Assembly: GCA_038231495.1 (NCBI GenBank)
Contig: JBBRLG010000061.1
Coordinates: 1 to 19,826, forward strand
Length of the DNA stretch: 19,826 nucleotides
From: JBBRLG01 sp038231495
GTDB lineage: Bacteria > Planctomycetota > Planctomycetia > Gemmatales > Gemmataceae
Direction of reading: 5' to 3'
In this document: piece by piece, positions 10,695-18,108 of the stretch
How the letters are laid out: the number at the start of each line of letters is the position of its first letter
Numbering within the stretch: position 1 is the stretch's first letter
Made by a program: the position numbers and the translations under genes
The notes under the pieces: model-generated
Seen by the model: the letters and a program-made list of their open reading frames with translations, nothing else
What the model was told of the DNA's origin: nothing
The model's database searches: none

Positions 10695-10745
10695 AGGAGA
10701 GCCGTCCCACAAAACGCACTCTGAAGGAAACCCCGGCTCCCATCC

Positions 10746-11519
10746 TCAAGGCATTTCAGAAGACAATAGGCCCAGCACCCGGCCTAGCAAGTTATCCTGC
10801 GGGTAGCCGTGGCCTAAGTGCTGACGGTAGCCCTCCGCGTGGGCGACGCCGGCCTGGCGACCGCGGTGCGCGTTCCAGTCGCGCAGCGACTGCACGTAAT
10901 GGTCCATGCCGTGGTGCTTGAACAACCAGTCGCGCTGGCTGGCGTGGGCCGCGAGCATGGCCGCCTTGGTTTCGAGGACGGTGCTGATGTCGATAAAGAA
11001 TGCCGGCTCGACCGCACGGCCGAGCGCGTCCTTGCCCTCGACGGCGTCACAGTAGTACAGGTGCGGGATGTGCGGCAACGCCGGGGCGTGAGCCTGGTCG
11101 GCGCAGAAGTTCGGCACCGGCGCGGCGAACGCCGCGGCGCGCACGAGGGTACTCGTCATCTCGTGGTCGAGGTGGTAGTCGGCGGGGCTGTGCGTCAGCA
11201 CGACGGCAGGGCGCACCGCGCGCAACAGGCGGGTGACGCGCTCCAGCGGCCGGTCGGCGTAGAAGACGCGCAGGTCGCGCTCTTCGAGACAGTGATACGT
11301 CGCGCCGATCGCGGCGGCGGCGCGGGCGCCCTCGGCCCGGCGCAGGGCGGCGATCGCGTCGGCACCGGTGTCCATCGAACCGCAGTCGCCGGGCGTCAGG
11401 GTGGCGATGTGAACTTGCCAGCCGTGCTCGCGCGCCAGCCGAATCAGGACGCCCGCGCAGAGGAATTCGGCGTCGTCGGGGTGGGCAAGCACGCTCAGGA
11501 TCGTGGACGGTTGGTTCAT
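10746..11519 (-). CDS. PIG-L (LmbE-like) zinc-dependent deacetylase
   Basis: The protein has 257 residues, typical of the PIG-L family, which removes N-acetyl groups from GlcNAc-type substrates such as GlcNAc-malate (bacillithiol), mycothiol precursors or sugar conjugates. The motif AHPDDAE (His13, Asp15, Asp16) and the later HLDHEMT (His116, His119) supply the expected zinc ligands and catalytic Asp. There is no signal peptide, so it is probably cytoplasmic. ATG 11519 follows AAGGAGA at good spacing. It is divergent from the hydroxyproline operon across a 125-base gap, so the two may share a control region. The substrate cannot be read from the sequence. Small planctomycete PIG-L proteins of this type are often annotated as bacillithiol BshB1, but no other thiol-biosynthesis gene is here. 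Confidence 0.9.
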   Translation of the reverse strand: MNQPSTILSVLAHPDDAEFLCAGVLIRLAREHGWQVHIATLTPGDCGSMDTGADAIAALRRAEGARAAAAIGATYHCLEERDLRVFYADRPLERVTRLLRAVRPAVVLTHSPADYHLDHEMTSTLVRAAAFAAPVPNFCADQAHAPALPHIPHLYYCDAVEGKDALGRAVEPAFFIDISTVLETKAAMLAAHASQRDWLFKHHGMDHYVQSLRDWNAHRGRQAGVAHAEGYRQHLGHGYPQDNLLGRVLGLLSSEMP

Positions 11520-11644
11520 GGCGGGTCTCCTTTACGTCTGGCGGGTGTTGTATAGGCCGTCCCGGTCGGTGGCCCCGGCCCGATGACGCCCATACGATAA
11601 CCGCGAGGCCCCCGACACGAACCGCACCAACCCGGACCGACCCG

Positions 11645-12556
11645 ATGAAAGTCAACTGGCACGGCATCTATCCCGCGGTCACGACGCAGTTCAACGGCGA
11701 CCAGTCCCTGAACCTGGCCGCGACCATCGACCACATCGACAAGCTGATCCGCGCCGGCGTCCACGGCATAATCGCGCTCGGCACCGTCGGCGAGAATTGC
11801 TCTCTCGAATATCGCGAAAAGCTCGACGTGCTCAAGGCCACGGTCGAAAAGGTCGGCAGCCGCGTCCCCGTGCTAACCGGCGTTGCCGAGTACACCACGG
11901 CGCTCGCCTGCCGCTACGCCGCCGACGCCAAGAAGGCCGGCGTTGACGGCCTCATGGTCCTGCCCGCGATGGTGTACAAGTCCGACCCGCGCGAGACGGT
12001 CGCCCACTTCCGCGCCGTCGCCGCCGCGACCGACTTGCCGATCCTGGCCTACAACAACCCGGTCTCCTACGGCGTGGACATCACGCCCGCGCTGTTCGCC
12101 GAGTTGGCCGACGTGCCCACCCTCGTCGCGGTCAAGGAGTCGTCCGAAAACGTGCGGCGGATTACGGACCTCAAGAACGTCTGCGGCGACCGCTACCTGC
12201 TTTTTAGCGGCGTTGACGACCTGGTGCTTGAAAGCATCATGCTGGGTGCCGACGGCTGGGTGTCGGGCCTGGTCAACGCCTTCCCCGATGAGAGCCGGCT
12301 GTTGTGGGACCTGGCAAAGGCGGGCAAGTACGCCGAGGCCGTGCAGGTCTACCGCTGGTTTACGCCGTTGTTGCATTTGGACACATGTGTAAAGCTGGTG
12401 CAGTACATCAAGCTGGTGAACGCGGAGTGCGGTTACGGCACGGAAATGGTACGCGCGCCGCGACTGCCGCTGACCGGCAAGGAGCGCGAGGACGTGCTGG
12501 CGATCATCCACAAGGCGCTCAAGACAAGGCCAGGAACACGCCATGCCAGGGCGTAA
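11645..12556 (+). CDS. DapA-family lyase, probably 1-pyrroline-4-hydroxy-2-carboxylate deaminase
   Basis: The protein has 303 residues of the dihydrodipicolinate synthase/N-acetylneuraminate lyase family (TIM barrel). The Schiff-base lysine is Lys164 in LVAVKESS, the catalytic tyrosine is Tyr136 in AYNNP, and the carboxylate-binding loop reads GTVGEN (46-51). It lacks any specific hallmark of lysine synthesis. Because its 3' end overlaps a two-cysteine proline racemase-type epimerase by 14 bases, followed by a D-amino-acid oxidoreductase, the best reading is the deaminase (HypD/LhpC-type) that turns 1-pyrroline-4-hydroxy-2-carboxylate into 2-oxoglutarate semialdehyde and ammonia. DapA or a sugar-acid aldolase remains possible. 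ATG 11645 is the first gene of the operon; its Shine-Dalgarno is weak (GGA). Confidence 0.88.
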   Translation: MKVNWHGIYPAVTTQFNGDQSLNLAATIDHIDKLIRAGVHGIIALGTVGENCSLEYREKLDVLKATVEKVGSRVPVLTGVAEYTTALACRYAADAKKAGVDGLMVLPAMVYKSDPRETVAHFRAVAAATDLPILAYNNPVSYGVDITPALFAELADVPTLVAVKESSENVRRITDLKNVCGDRYLLFSGVDDLVLESIMLGADGWVSGLVNAFPDESRLLWDLAKAGKYAEAVQVYRWFTPLLHLDTCVKLVQYIKLVNAECGYGTEMVRAPRLPLTGKEREDVLAIIHKALKTRPGTRHARA

Positions 12557-13499
12557 GAACGTCGAACACGTCCGCGTCATCGACTCGCACACCGGCGGCG
12601 AGCCGACGCGCGTCGTCGTCAGCGGCGGCCCCGACCTCGGCACCGGCCCCCTGGCGGAGCGGCGCGACCTCTTGCGCGACAAGTACGACGGCTACCGCTC
12701 GGCGGTCGTCAACGAGCCGCGCGGCTCCGACGTGTTGGTCGGCGCGTGGCTGTGCGAACCGACCGACCCGTCGTGCGTCGCCGGCGTCATCTTCTTCAAC
12801 AACGTCGGCTACCTCGGCATGTGCGGCCACGGCACGATGGGCGTTGCCGTGACGCTCGCACACCTGGGCCGCATTGGACCGGGGATTCACAAGCTGGAAA
12901 CACCCGTCGGTGTCGTCGAGTTTGAGTATGAAGGTGGCAATCGGGTTGCGGTGGAAAACGTGCCGAGCTACCGCTACCGCAATGACATTGGGGTGAAAGT
13001 TCCGATCGGGCATATCATCGGCGACGTTGCGTGGGGTGGCAACTGGTTCTTTCTCGTCCGAGCGATTACGGAACCCGATCAATTGGGGGAAGATATTGAC
13101 GAACTTACAACTCTAGCCTGGGATATTCGCAAGGCACTTGCCAAGCAGGGTCATACAGGACTAAAGGGAGAGGATATTGACCACATCGAGCTATTCGGCC
13201 CGCCGCAATCGCCCGAAAACCACAGCCGCAACTTCGTTCTTTGTCCCGGCGGCGCGTACGACCGTTCCCCCTGCGGCACCGGCACCAGCGCCAAGCTCGC
13301 GTGTCTTTACGCCGACGGCAAGCTGAAGGAAGGCGAAATCTACCGGCAGGAAAGCATCATCGGCAGCGTCTTCGAGGGCAGCGTGCGCGTCGTCGATGGG
13401 CAGATCATCCCGCGCATCGTCGGCTCGGCGTACGTTACCGGCGAGGCGCTCTTGATCCTAAACCCCGACGACCCGTTTCGCCTGGGGATTCCGCGATGA
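12543..13499 (+). CDS. 4-hydroxyproline 2-epimerase (proline racemase family)
   Basis: The protein has 318 residues. Both active-site cysteines are present: Cys94 in GMCGHGTMG and Cys244 in DRSPCGTGTSAK. This two-base catalysis marks racemases/epimerases and excludes the Thr/Cys dehydratase branch (trans-3-hydroxy-L-proline dehydratase). It should interconvert trans-4-hydroxy-L-proline and cis-4-hydroxy-D-proline in the cytoplasm. A true proline racemase is the alternative, but the neighbours favour hydroxyproline. It overlaps the upstream gene by 14 bases and the downstream gene by ATGA (13496-13499), so translation is coupled. The stretch 13081-13200 is unusually A+T-rich for this region (58 of 120 bases are G+C by hand count), with different codon choice, while the flanking parts look like the rest of the operon. 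Confidence 0.92.
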   Translation: MPGRKNVEHVRVIDSHTGGEPTRVVVSGGPDLGTGPLAERRDLLRDKYDGYRSAVVNEPRGSDVLVGAWLCEPTDPSCVAGVIFFNNVGYLGMCGHGTMGVAVTLAHLGRIGPGIHKLETPVGVVEFEYEGGNRVAVENVPSYRYRNDIGVKVPIGHIIGDVAWGGNWFFLVRAITEPDQLGEDIDELTTLAWDIRKALAKQGHTGLKGEDIDHIELFGPPQSPENHSRNFVLCPGGAYDRSPCGTGTSAKLACLYADGKLKEGEIYRQESIIGSVFEGSVRVVDGQIIPRIVGSAYVTGEALLILNPDDPFRLGIPR

Positions 13500-14740
13500 G
13501 CCGCACGGTCATCGTCATCGGCGGCGGCGTCATCGGGGCGGCGTGTGCCCACTACCTGGAGCGCGCGGGCTACTCCGTCACCGTCGTGGATCGCGGCGAA
13601 TTCGGCATGGCTTGCTCGCACGGCAACTGCGGCTACGTCTGCCCCAGCCACGTTTTGCCGCTCGCCGAGCCGGGCGCGATCGGCAAGACCCTCAAGGCGA
13701 TGCTGCGGCCCAACTCGCCGTTCTCGATTAAGCCGCGGCTCGACCTGGACCTGTGGACGTGGCTCTTTCGCTTTGCCCGCCGTTGCAACCGTGCCGACAT
13801 GCTCGAAGCCGGCAGCGCCTGTCACGCCCTTTTGCACTCCTCCTTGGCTCTTTATCAGGACTTGATGCGGACCGAACCGCTCGACTGCGAGTGGCAGACG
13901 CGCGGCCTGTTGTTCGTCTACCAGACCGCGGCGGCGATGGACCACTACGCCGACACCGACAAGCTCCTGCGCGAACACTTCGGCTTGCCTGCCAAACGCT
14001 ACGACGGCGCGGCCCTGACCGAACTGGAACCGGCGCTCAAACCGGGCCTGGCCGGCGGTTGGTACTACGAGGAGGACGCCCACCTGCGCCCGGACAAGCT
14101 GCTGTCCTCGTGGCGGCGGTTGCTCGAAAGCCGCGGCGTCAGGATCCGCGAGCATTGCCAGGTCAAAGGGTTCGTGCGCGACCGGGGCCGGGCGCGGGCG
14201 GTGGTCACGGCCAACGGCGAACTGGCCGCCGACGCCTTCGTCGTGGCCACGGGGGCATTGACGCCGCTGCTGAACCACGCGCTGGGTTGTCGTATTCCCA
14301 TCGAAGCCGGCAAGGGGTATTCCCTGACGATGCCGCGGCCGGCGCGGTGCCCACAAATTCCGATGATCTTCATGGAACACAAGGTCGCAGTGACGCCACT
14401 GCAATCGGGCTATCGACTCGGCTCGACGATGGAGTTCGCCGGCCTCGACGCCACGCTCAACCGCCATCGGCTCGACCTGTTGCGGGCCGGTGCGCGGCCT
14501 TACTTGCACGAACCGTATTGTGAACCGGTGGAAGAAGAGTGGTTCGGCTGGCGGCCGATGACGCCGGACGGCAAGCCGATCATCGATCGTGTGCCAGCGA
14601 TGAGCAACGTGTATCTCGCCGCGGGACACAATATGCTCGGCCTGTCGATGGCCCCCGCGACTGGTAAGTTGGTCGCCGAGTTGGTTAGCGGCAACCCGCC
14701 GCATATTGATGTGATGCCGTTTGCCGTGCGCCGCTTTTGA
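13496..14740 (+). CDS. FAD-dependent D-amino-acid oxidoreductase (cis-4-hydroxy-D-proline dehydrogenase/oxidase)
   Basis: The protein has 414 residues of the DadA/DAO family. The N-terminal dinucleotide fold is clear: IVIGGGVIGAACAHYLERAG (Gly9, Gly11, Gly14), then Asp32 in VTVVDRG for the adenosine ribose. The C-terminal flavin signature reads GWRPMTPDGKPIIDRVP followed by NVYLAAGHNMLGLSMAP. With the epimerase directly upstream (ATGA overlap), it most likely oxidises cis-4-hydroxy-D-proline to 1-pyrroline-4-hydroxy-2-carboxylate, passing electrons to a quinone or oxygen. General D-amino-acid dehydrogenase (dadA) is the alternative. The frame stays open upstream to 13241 inside the epimerase, but that part is shadow; the ATG at 13496 begins precisely at the expected beta strand. 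Confidence 0.92.
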   Translation: MSRTVIVIGGGVIGAACAHYLERAGYSVTVVDRGEFGMACSHGNCGYVCPSHVLPLAEPGAIGKTLKAMLRPNSPFSIKPRLDLDLWTWLFRFARRCNRADMLEAGSACHALLHSSLALYQDLMRTEPLDCEWQTRGLLFVYQTAAAMDHYADTDKLLREHFGLPAKRYDGAALTELEPALKPGLAGGWYYEEDAHLRPDKLLSSWRRLLESRGVRIREHCQVKGFVRDRGRARAVVTANGELAADAFVVATGALTPLLNHALGCRIPIEAGKGYSLTMPRPARCPQIPMIFMEHKVAVTPLQSGYRLGSTMEFAGLDATLNRHRLDLLRAGARPYLHEPYCEPVEEEWFGWRPMTPDGKPIIDRVPAMSNVYLAAGHNMLGLSMAPATGKLVAELVSGNPPHIDVMPFAVRRF

Positions 14741-14776
14741 TGGGGACTGAGGAGTTGTCTTTGCTCTGTAGAGAAC

Positions 14777-14805
14777 CTGGTTCCCACGCGGATCGTTGGA
14801 ACCAG
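14777..14805. repeat. Imperfect GTTCCCACGCGG-type hairpin repeat
   Basis: CTGGTTCC (14777-14784) pairs with GGAACCAG (14798-14805) across a 13-base loop containing CACGCGG. It resembles a dispersed GTTCCCACGC...GCGTGGGAAC repeat that I remember from several bacterial genomes, here decayed. It has no coding content. Confidence 0.5.
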
Positions 14806-14851
14806 CATTGCCTTTGGATTCTATACTGCCCGCAGTCCAATGTGACGCACC

Positions 14852-14924
14852 CGCCCGTAGCCACATGCGGCCCGCTTGTAGGCTTTCGTCCAGCCAACAA
14901 GCGGGCCGCTTGTGGCTACGGGCG
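14852..14924. repeat. 28-bp inverted repeat in the convergent gap
   Basis: The arms at 14852-14879 and 14897-14924 match in 27 of 28 positions (arm begins CGCCCGTAGCCACA) with a 17-base loop. It sits between the ends of the hydroxyproline operon and the DUF4214 gene, so it may stop both transcripts. The absence of a T-tract and the unrelated repeat beside it make a mobile or dispersed palindrome equally likely. Confidence 0.8.
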
Positions 14925-14956
14925 TTTGTGCCACTTTCCCCCGAGCCCGGTATAAT

Positions 14957-15859
14957 TTACGGCGTAAACGTGTTAATGCCCTGGCTGCCGGATGGCAACG
15001 CCGGGATCACAGCGGTTTGCCCCTGGAACAGATGGGCGTCGGCAATGAACGTCGAGGCGGCAAGGTTGGGGTCGGTGGTGTTCATCTGCATGACGTACGA
15101 CTCCATGCCGTGGAAGAATTCATCGGAGCCGAGCACGCCCGCCAGGACGGTCGTTTGCGACTGACCCTGTTGTAGCTGGCCCGACCAGTATGCCAGGCCG
15201 GTCGCGTCCGGAGTGCGGCCCAGGAAATCCAGGTAGAGCGACGAGACGAAGCGTTGAGTCGCTTCGGTGCTGCCTTCTACCCGGTTGACGATCTCCGCGC
15301 GGCCCGCGGCGGTACCCAGCAGGGGCTGCCAGAATGACTGCCCTTGCCCGTCCACCGACCGACCCAGTTCCGAGCTGTACAGCGCGTTCAGGAACGCGGT
15401 GCCACTGCCGCCCACGCGCGCGAAGAATTCGTCGGACCCCATGATACTGGCCTTCAACTGTTGCGGCGTGGCCCCGCCTTGCAGTGCTTGCAGGTAGAAT
15501 TTCATACCGACAGCGTCGGGGTCGCGGCCAAGGAACGTGCGGAAGTCCGTCGCAATTTCGCGACTAAAGGCTGCGTTTGAATTGAGGATCGCCGCGGCAA
15601 CCTGTGCCCGATTGCCCGTCTGGTTATTCCAAAACGTGAGACTGCTTTGATCGACGGGCCGTTGCAACTCGCCCTGGTAAAGGGTAGCCACGAACACGTC
15701 GTTGGCGGGCGGTTGCAGGCGATGCAGCCCGTCCACGGTCGAGGGCACCGTCCGGTCTTCCAACATTTCCAGGCGCGGTGCCGGACTTTGCATTGGCTGG
15801 GCCACCGGACTCGACTTGGACCACCAATGATGGAGGCGCGAAAAGAGCGTGGCGGACAT
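14957..15859 (-). CDS. DUF4214 protein with N-terminal LEDRTVPS motif
   Basis: The protein has 300 residues and is probably exported or surface-associated. Residues 31-40 read EMLEDRTVPS, an N-terminal motif shared by many large extracellular Gemmataceae proteins; its sorting function is unproven. Residues about 53-252 contain four DUF4214-like units of about 50 residues, each with LGR-PD-G--YW-like and SDEFF-like signatures (FLGRDPDAVGMKFYL, FLGRTPDATGLAYWSGQL). Units 1 and 3, and units 2 and 4, look more alike, which suggests duplication of a two-unit block. DUF4214 is common in bacterial surface and S-layer-type proteins; its activity is unknown. The last ~40 residues are low in complexity (PALPSGSQGINTFTP). 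ATG 15859 follows AAGGAGA at good spacing. Confidence 0.9.
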   Translation of the reverse strand: MSATLFSRLHHWWSKSSPVAQPMQSPAPRLEMLEDRTVPSTVDGLHRLQPPANDVFVATLYQGELQRPVDQSSLTFWNNQTGNRAQVAAAILNSNAAFSREIATDFRTFLGRDPDAVGMKFYLQALQGGATPQQLKASIMGSDEFFARVGGSGTAFLNALYSSELGRSVDGQGQSFWQPLLGTAAGRAEIVNRVEGSTEATQRFVSSLYLDFLGRTPDATGLAYWSGQLQQGQSQTTVLAGVLGSDEFFHGMESYVMQMNTTDPNLAASTFIADAHLFQGQTAVIPALPSGSQGINTFTP

Positions 15860-16045
15860 GGCGGTTATCTCCTTGGAGCGAGACGGCGCTTTATGGGGTG
15901 GGAAATTCCTTCTTCGACGCTGCCGTTCCTTCAGCGGGCTGGATATGGAGTCGCAACTGCTATGCCATACCGGTTGAAAAGTTGTAACCGTTCACCGGGT
16001 GCGGGCAGTGGACATGATTGGCCATCAACGGCAGGAGAGAATCCA

Positions 16046-16072
16046 GGGGGGGGGGTGTGTCAGGGGGTGGGG
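16046..16072 (+). other. G-quadruplex-prone tract
   Basis: A run of ten G (16046-16055) is followed by GGGGG (16063-16067) and GGGG (16069-16072) with short loops. Four runs of at least three G can be drawn, so the plus strand fits the usual quadruplex pattern. The long G homopolymer may also be prone to slippage. Confidence 0.65.
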
Positions 16073-16130
16073 AAACGAACTTCCCCAAGAGAATACCCGA
16101 TAAGCACTTGCGGAAGTAAAGTTCGTTTCC
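16071..16130. repeat. 12-bp perfect inverted repeat GGAAACGAACTT
   Basis: GGAAACGAACTT (16071-16082) pairs with AAGTTCGTTTCC (16119-16130) across 36 bases. It overlaps the end of the G-rich tract. It could be a cruciform, an operator pair or a remnant of a mobile element; nothing in the sequence decides between these. Confidence 0.55.
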
Positions 16131-16294
16131 TGTGCTCTCAAGCCACGAGAAACGAATGGATCGTCGTGGAAAGGATAGCGCGCCATGTCTACTATTGGCT
16201 GGTTTTCAACAACGCGGTGAACGGTTACGAAAAGTTTAGCCGCAATCCTCCGACCCGCGGCCAAGCTTGAGGCCTTTCGGACCGGGCGATCTTG

Positions 16295-16300
16295 TAGAAT
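16295..16300 (+). promoter_or_regulatory. Possible -10 box TAGAAT ahead of the LRR gene
   Basis: TAGAAT lies 45 bases upstream of ATG 16346, and the best -35-like hexamer (TTGAGG at 16267) is too far away (22 bases), so this is only a candidate. Confidence 0.25.
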
Positions 16301-16345
16301 AAGACGGTCGCCAACGACAGGATTTACCGGGCAGGACAAACGCCG

Positions 16346-17860
16346 ATGAACCAAGAGGCCGCATTTCTGGAGGCCATCGCCGACGAGCCGGAAAGCGATG
16401 CCTTGCGCCTGATCTTCGCCGACTACCTCGACGAGCGCGACGACCCGCGCGGCGAGTTCATTCGCGTACAGATGGAGCTAGTGGGCCTGGATGAATACGA
16501 TCCGCGGCGCAAGGAATTGCGGCGGCGCGAAATGGCACTGCTGATGGCTCATGAGACGCACTGGCTCGGCCCCTGCAGGTCGCTGCTGGAAGACTGGGAC
16601 TTCGAGCGCGGACTGCTCGCCTCGGTCCAACTCGATGCCGAGAAGTTTCTCACCAACGCGGACGAACTGTTTCGTGCGGGGCCGATAAACCGGCTGAGCT
16701 TATCCGACGTGAGCCTGGTGACGACCGCCCTGCCCGCTTGCCCGCACTTGCACCGCATCCGGGTGCTCGACCTTTCGGACAATGGCCTGGAAGCCGAGGA
16801 TATACGCCGACTCAGCGACTGGCCGCAGCTGGCCGGCCTTACGGGCCTCAACCTCGCGTCGAATCGACTCGGCACCGAAGCGTTGCGCGTGCTGACCACC
16901 GCCTGCGCTCTCGGCCAACTCCGTCACCTTAACCTGAGTGAGAACGGCGTCGATCCCACGGGTGCCGAACTGCTGGCGAATTGTCCGCACCTCGCCCGGC
17001 TCGAAGAACTCAACCTGGATTACAACCGTCTGAGCAACGCCGGTGCCGAGGCGTTGGCGTCCTCCCGGCACCTGGGATTGTTGAAGGGGCTGAGCCTTGC
17101 CGCGAACGGCCTGGAACCGCCCGCACTCCGGGCGCTGGCGATGGCCCCGCGACTGAGCCAGTTGACCCGGCTTATTTTGCACGGCAACGGCGTGATGAAC
17201 GCGGGAGTCGAACAGTTGGCCGCGTCGCAAAGTCTGAGCGGGCTGAGCGTGCTTGGCTTGCGCCAGTGTCACATCGGTCGTGGCGGTGCGCTGCTGCTGG
17301 CCCGGTCATCGACGTTGACGCGGTTGACGGACCTCGATTTATCGGGCAACCGCATCGAGGATATTGGTGCGGAGGCGCTGGCCGGCTCCGCCAACCTCAG
17401 CAACCTGCGGCGTTTGAACCTGGGCGGCAACGAAATCGGCGACGAGGGGGCCAAGGCGCTGGCGGCGTCAAAGCATTTGGGGCAGTTAAAGACGCTGCAT
17501 TTGCCGGCCAACGGTTTGCGTGCCTTCGGCGTCAAGGCGTTGACGCAAGCGGCCGCGCTGACGAACCTGGCAACCCTCGATTTGCACGGCAACAAGCTGG
17601 GCGACCGGGGGCTGCAAGTCCTGGCCCGCTGGCCGGGGCTAAGTCGCTTGACCCATCTGAACGTGCGCAACAACCACATCGGCGACCTGGGCGTGCAGGA
17701 TTTCATCGCGTCGCCGTACCGCGGGTCCCTGGAGCATTTCGACGTTAGCGGCAACGATTACGGCCCGACAGCGGACGCGGATTTAATCGCGGCCTTCGCG
17801 ACGAATCCGGAAATCAAGCTGCCCCTCGACGGGCCGGCGCTGCCAGTCGCGCTGCGCTAA
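16346..17860 (+). CDS. TIGR02996 repeat-companion plus leucine-rich-repeat protein
   Basis: The protein has 504 residues. Residues 1-45 (EAAFLEAIADEPESDALRLI, then FADYLDERDDPRGEFIRVQ) match the TIGR02996 'repeat-companion' domain, common in Gemmata-like planctomycetes and typically placed before repeat domains. A linker region (about 46-135) leads into 12 full leucine-rich repeats of 27-28 residues, of ribonuclease-inhibitor type, e.g. LTDLDLSGNRIEDIGAEALA, plus a partial capping repeat (HFDVSGNDYG). Repeat 7 is divergent (VLGLRQCHIGRGG), with Cys in place of the conserved Asn. There is no signal peptide, so the protein is probably cytoplasmic. LRR arcs usually bind proteins, but no partner can be named. 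ATG 16346 has AGGA about ten bases upstream. Confidence 0.93.
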   Translation: MNQEAAFLEAIADEPESDALRLIFADYLDERDDPRGEFIRVQMELVGLDEYDPRRKELRRREMALLMAHETHWLGPCRSLLEDWDFERGLLASVQLDAEKFLTNADELFRAGPINRLSLSDVSLVTTALPACPHLHRIRVLDLSDNGLEAEDIRRLSDWPQLAGLTGLNLASNRLGTEALRVLTTACALGQLRHLNLSENGVDPTGAELLANCPHLARLEELNLDYNRLSNAGAEALASSRHLGLLKGLSLAANGLEPPALRALAMAPRLSQLTRLILHGNGVMNAGVEQLAASQSLSGLSVLGLRQCHIGRGGALLLARSSTLTRLTDLDLSGNRIEDIGAEALAGSANLSNLRRLNLGGNEIGDEGAKALAASKHLGQLKTLHLPANGLRAFGVKALTQAAALTNLATLDLHGNKLGDRGLQVLARWPGLSRLTHLNVRNNHIGDLGVQDFIASPYRGSLEHFDVSGNDYGPTADADLIAAFATNPEIKLPLDGPALPVALR

Positions 17861-17864
17861 CTCG

Positions 17865-17885
17865 GCCGCTGGCGGCTTTGCCGTC
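17865..17885 (+). repeat. Dispersed palindrome copy after the LRR gene
   Basis: These 21 bases are identical to 422-442 in the signal-peptide region of the cytochrome/DUF1553 gene. Here only one arm is present, four bases past the LRR stop codon. Confidence 0.65.
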
Positions 17886-18063
17886 GCGAATTATTTCGTC
17901 GGAATCGGATTTCCTTTCCGAAACTCCCCTATCCTTCCTCCGTTGTATTCCGTATGCTTAACCTACCTGGGTTCCGAGAACCGGGTCATGGTCCTGATGC
18001 CGTACGCGCCATCTTCCATCCCCCTTCCCACCCATGGACGAGTTCGCACGTTTTTCGCACGGG

Positions 18064-18107
18064 CGCGCCGCCCAGCAGTTTGACGCGGCGCGACCGGGCG
18101 GCTTTTT
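18064..18107 (+). promoter_or_regulatory. Leader with two mutually exclusive hairpins, the second followed by a U-tract
   Basis: Hairpin A pairs CGCGCCGC (18064-18071) with GCGGCGCG (18085-18092), eight perfect G-C pairs. Hairpin B pairs GCCGCCC (18067-18073) with GGGCGGC (18096-18102), seven perfect G-C pairs, directly followed by TTTTT (18103-18107). A and B share bases 18067-18071, so only one can form at a time. B looks like an intrinsic terminator and A like its antiterminator. The ribosome binding site begins two bases later. This is the layout of a transcription attenuator, riboswitch or protein-autoregulated leader. In GC-rich DNA such pairings also arise by chance, so function is inferred. 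Confidence 0.5.
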
Positions 18108-18108
18108 C

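Larger units (their letters stand above)
15860..16345. other. Intergenic region, 486 bp, with G-tract and inverted repeat
   Basis: This gap separates two divergently transcribed genes and should hold both promoters. Apart from the G-rich tract and the 12-bp inverted repeat listed separately, I see no gene; the open frames across it are short, antisense or poor in codon bias. The 3' part is less GC-rich, as expected of a regulatory region. Confidence 0.6.

Noticed and set aside
13340..14866. Minus-strand open frame of 508 codons opposite the oxidoreductase
   Set aside because: It is a shadow of the FAD-dependent gene and runs through the repeats in the convergent gap; the composition is unlike a protein.
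14951..14956. TATAAT hexamer on the plus strand
   Set aside because: No gene lies downstream in that direction; it overlaps the end of the convergent DUF4214 gene and has no -35.
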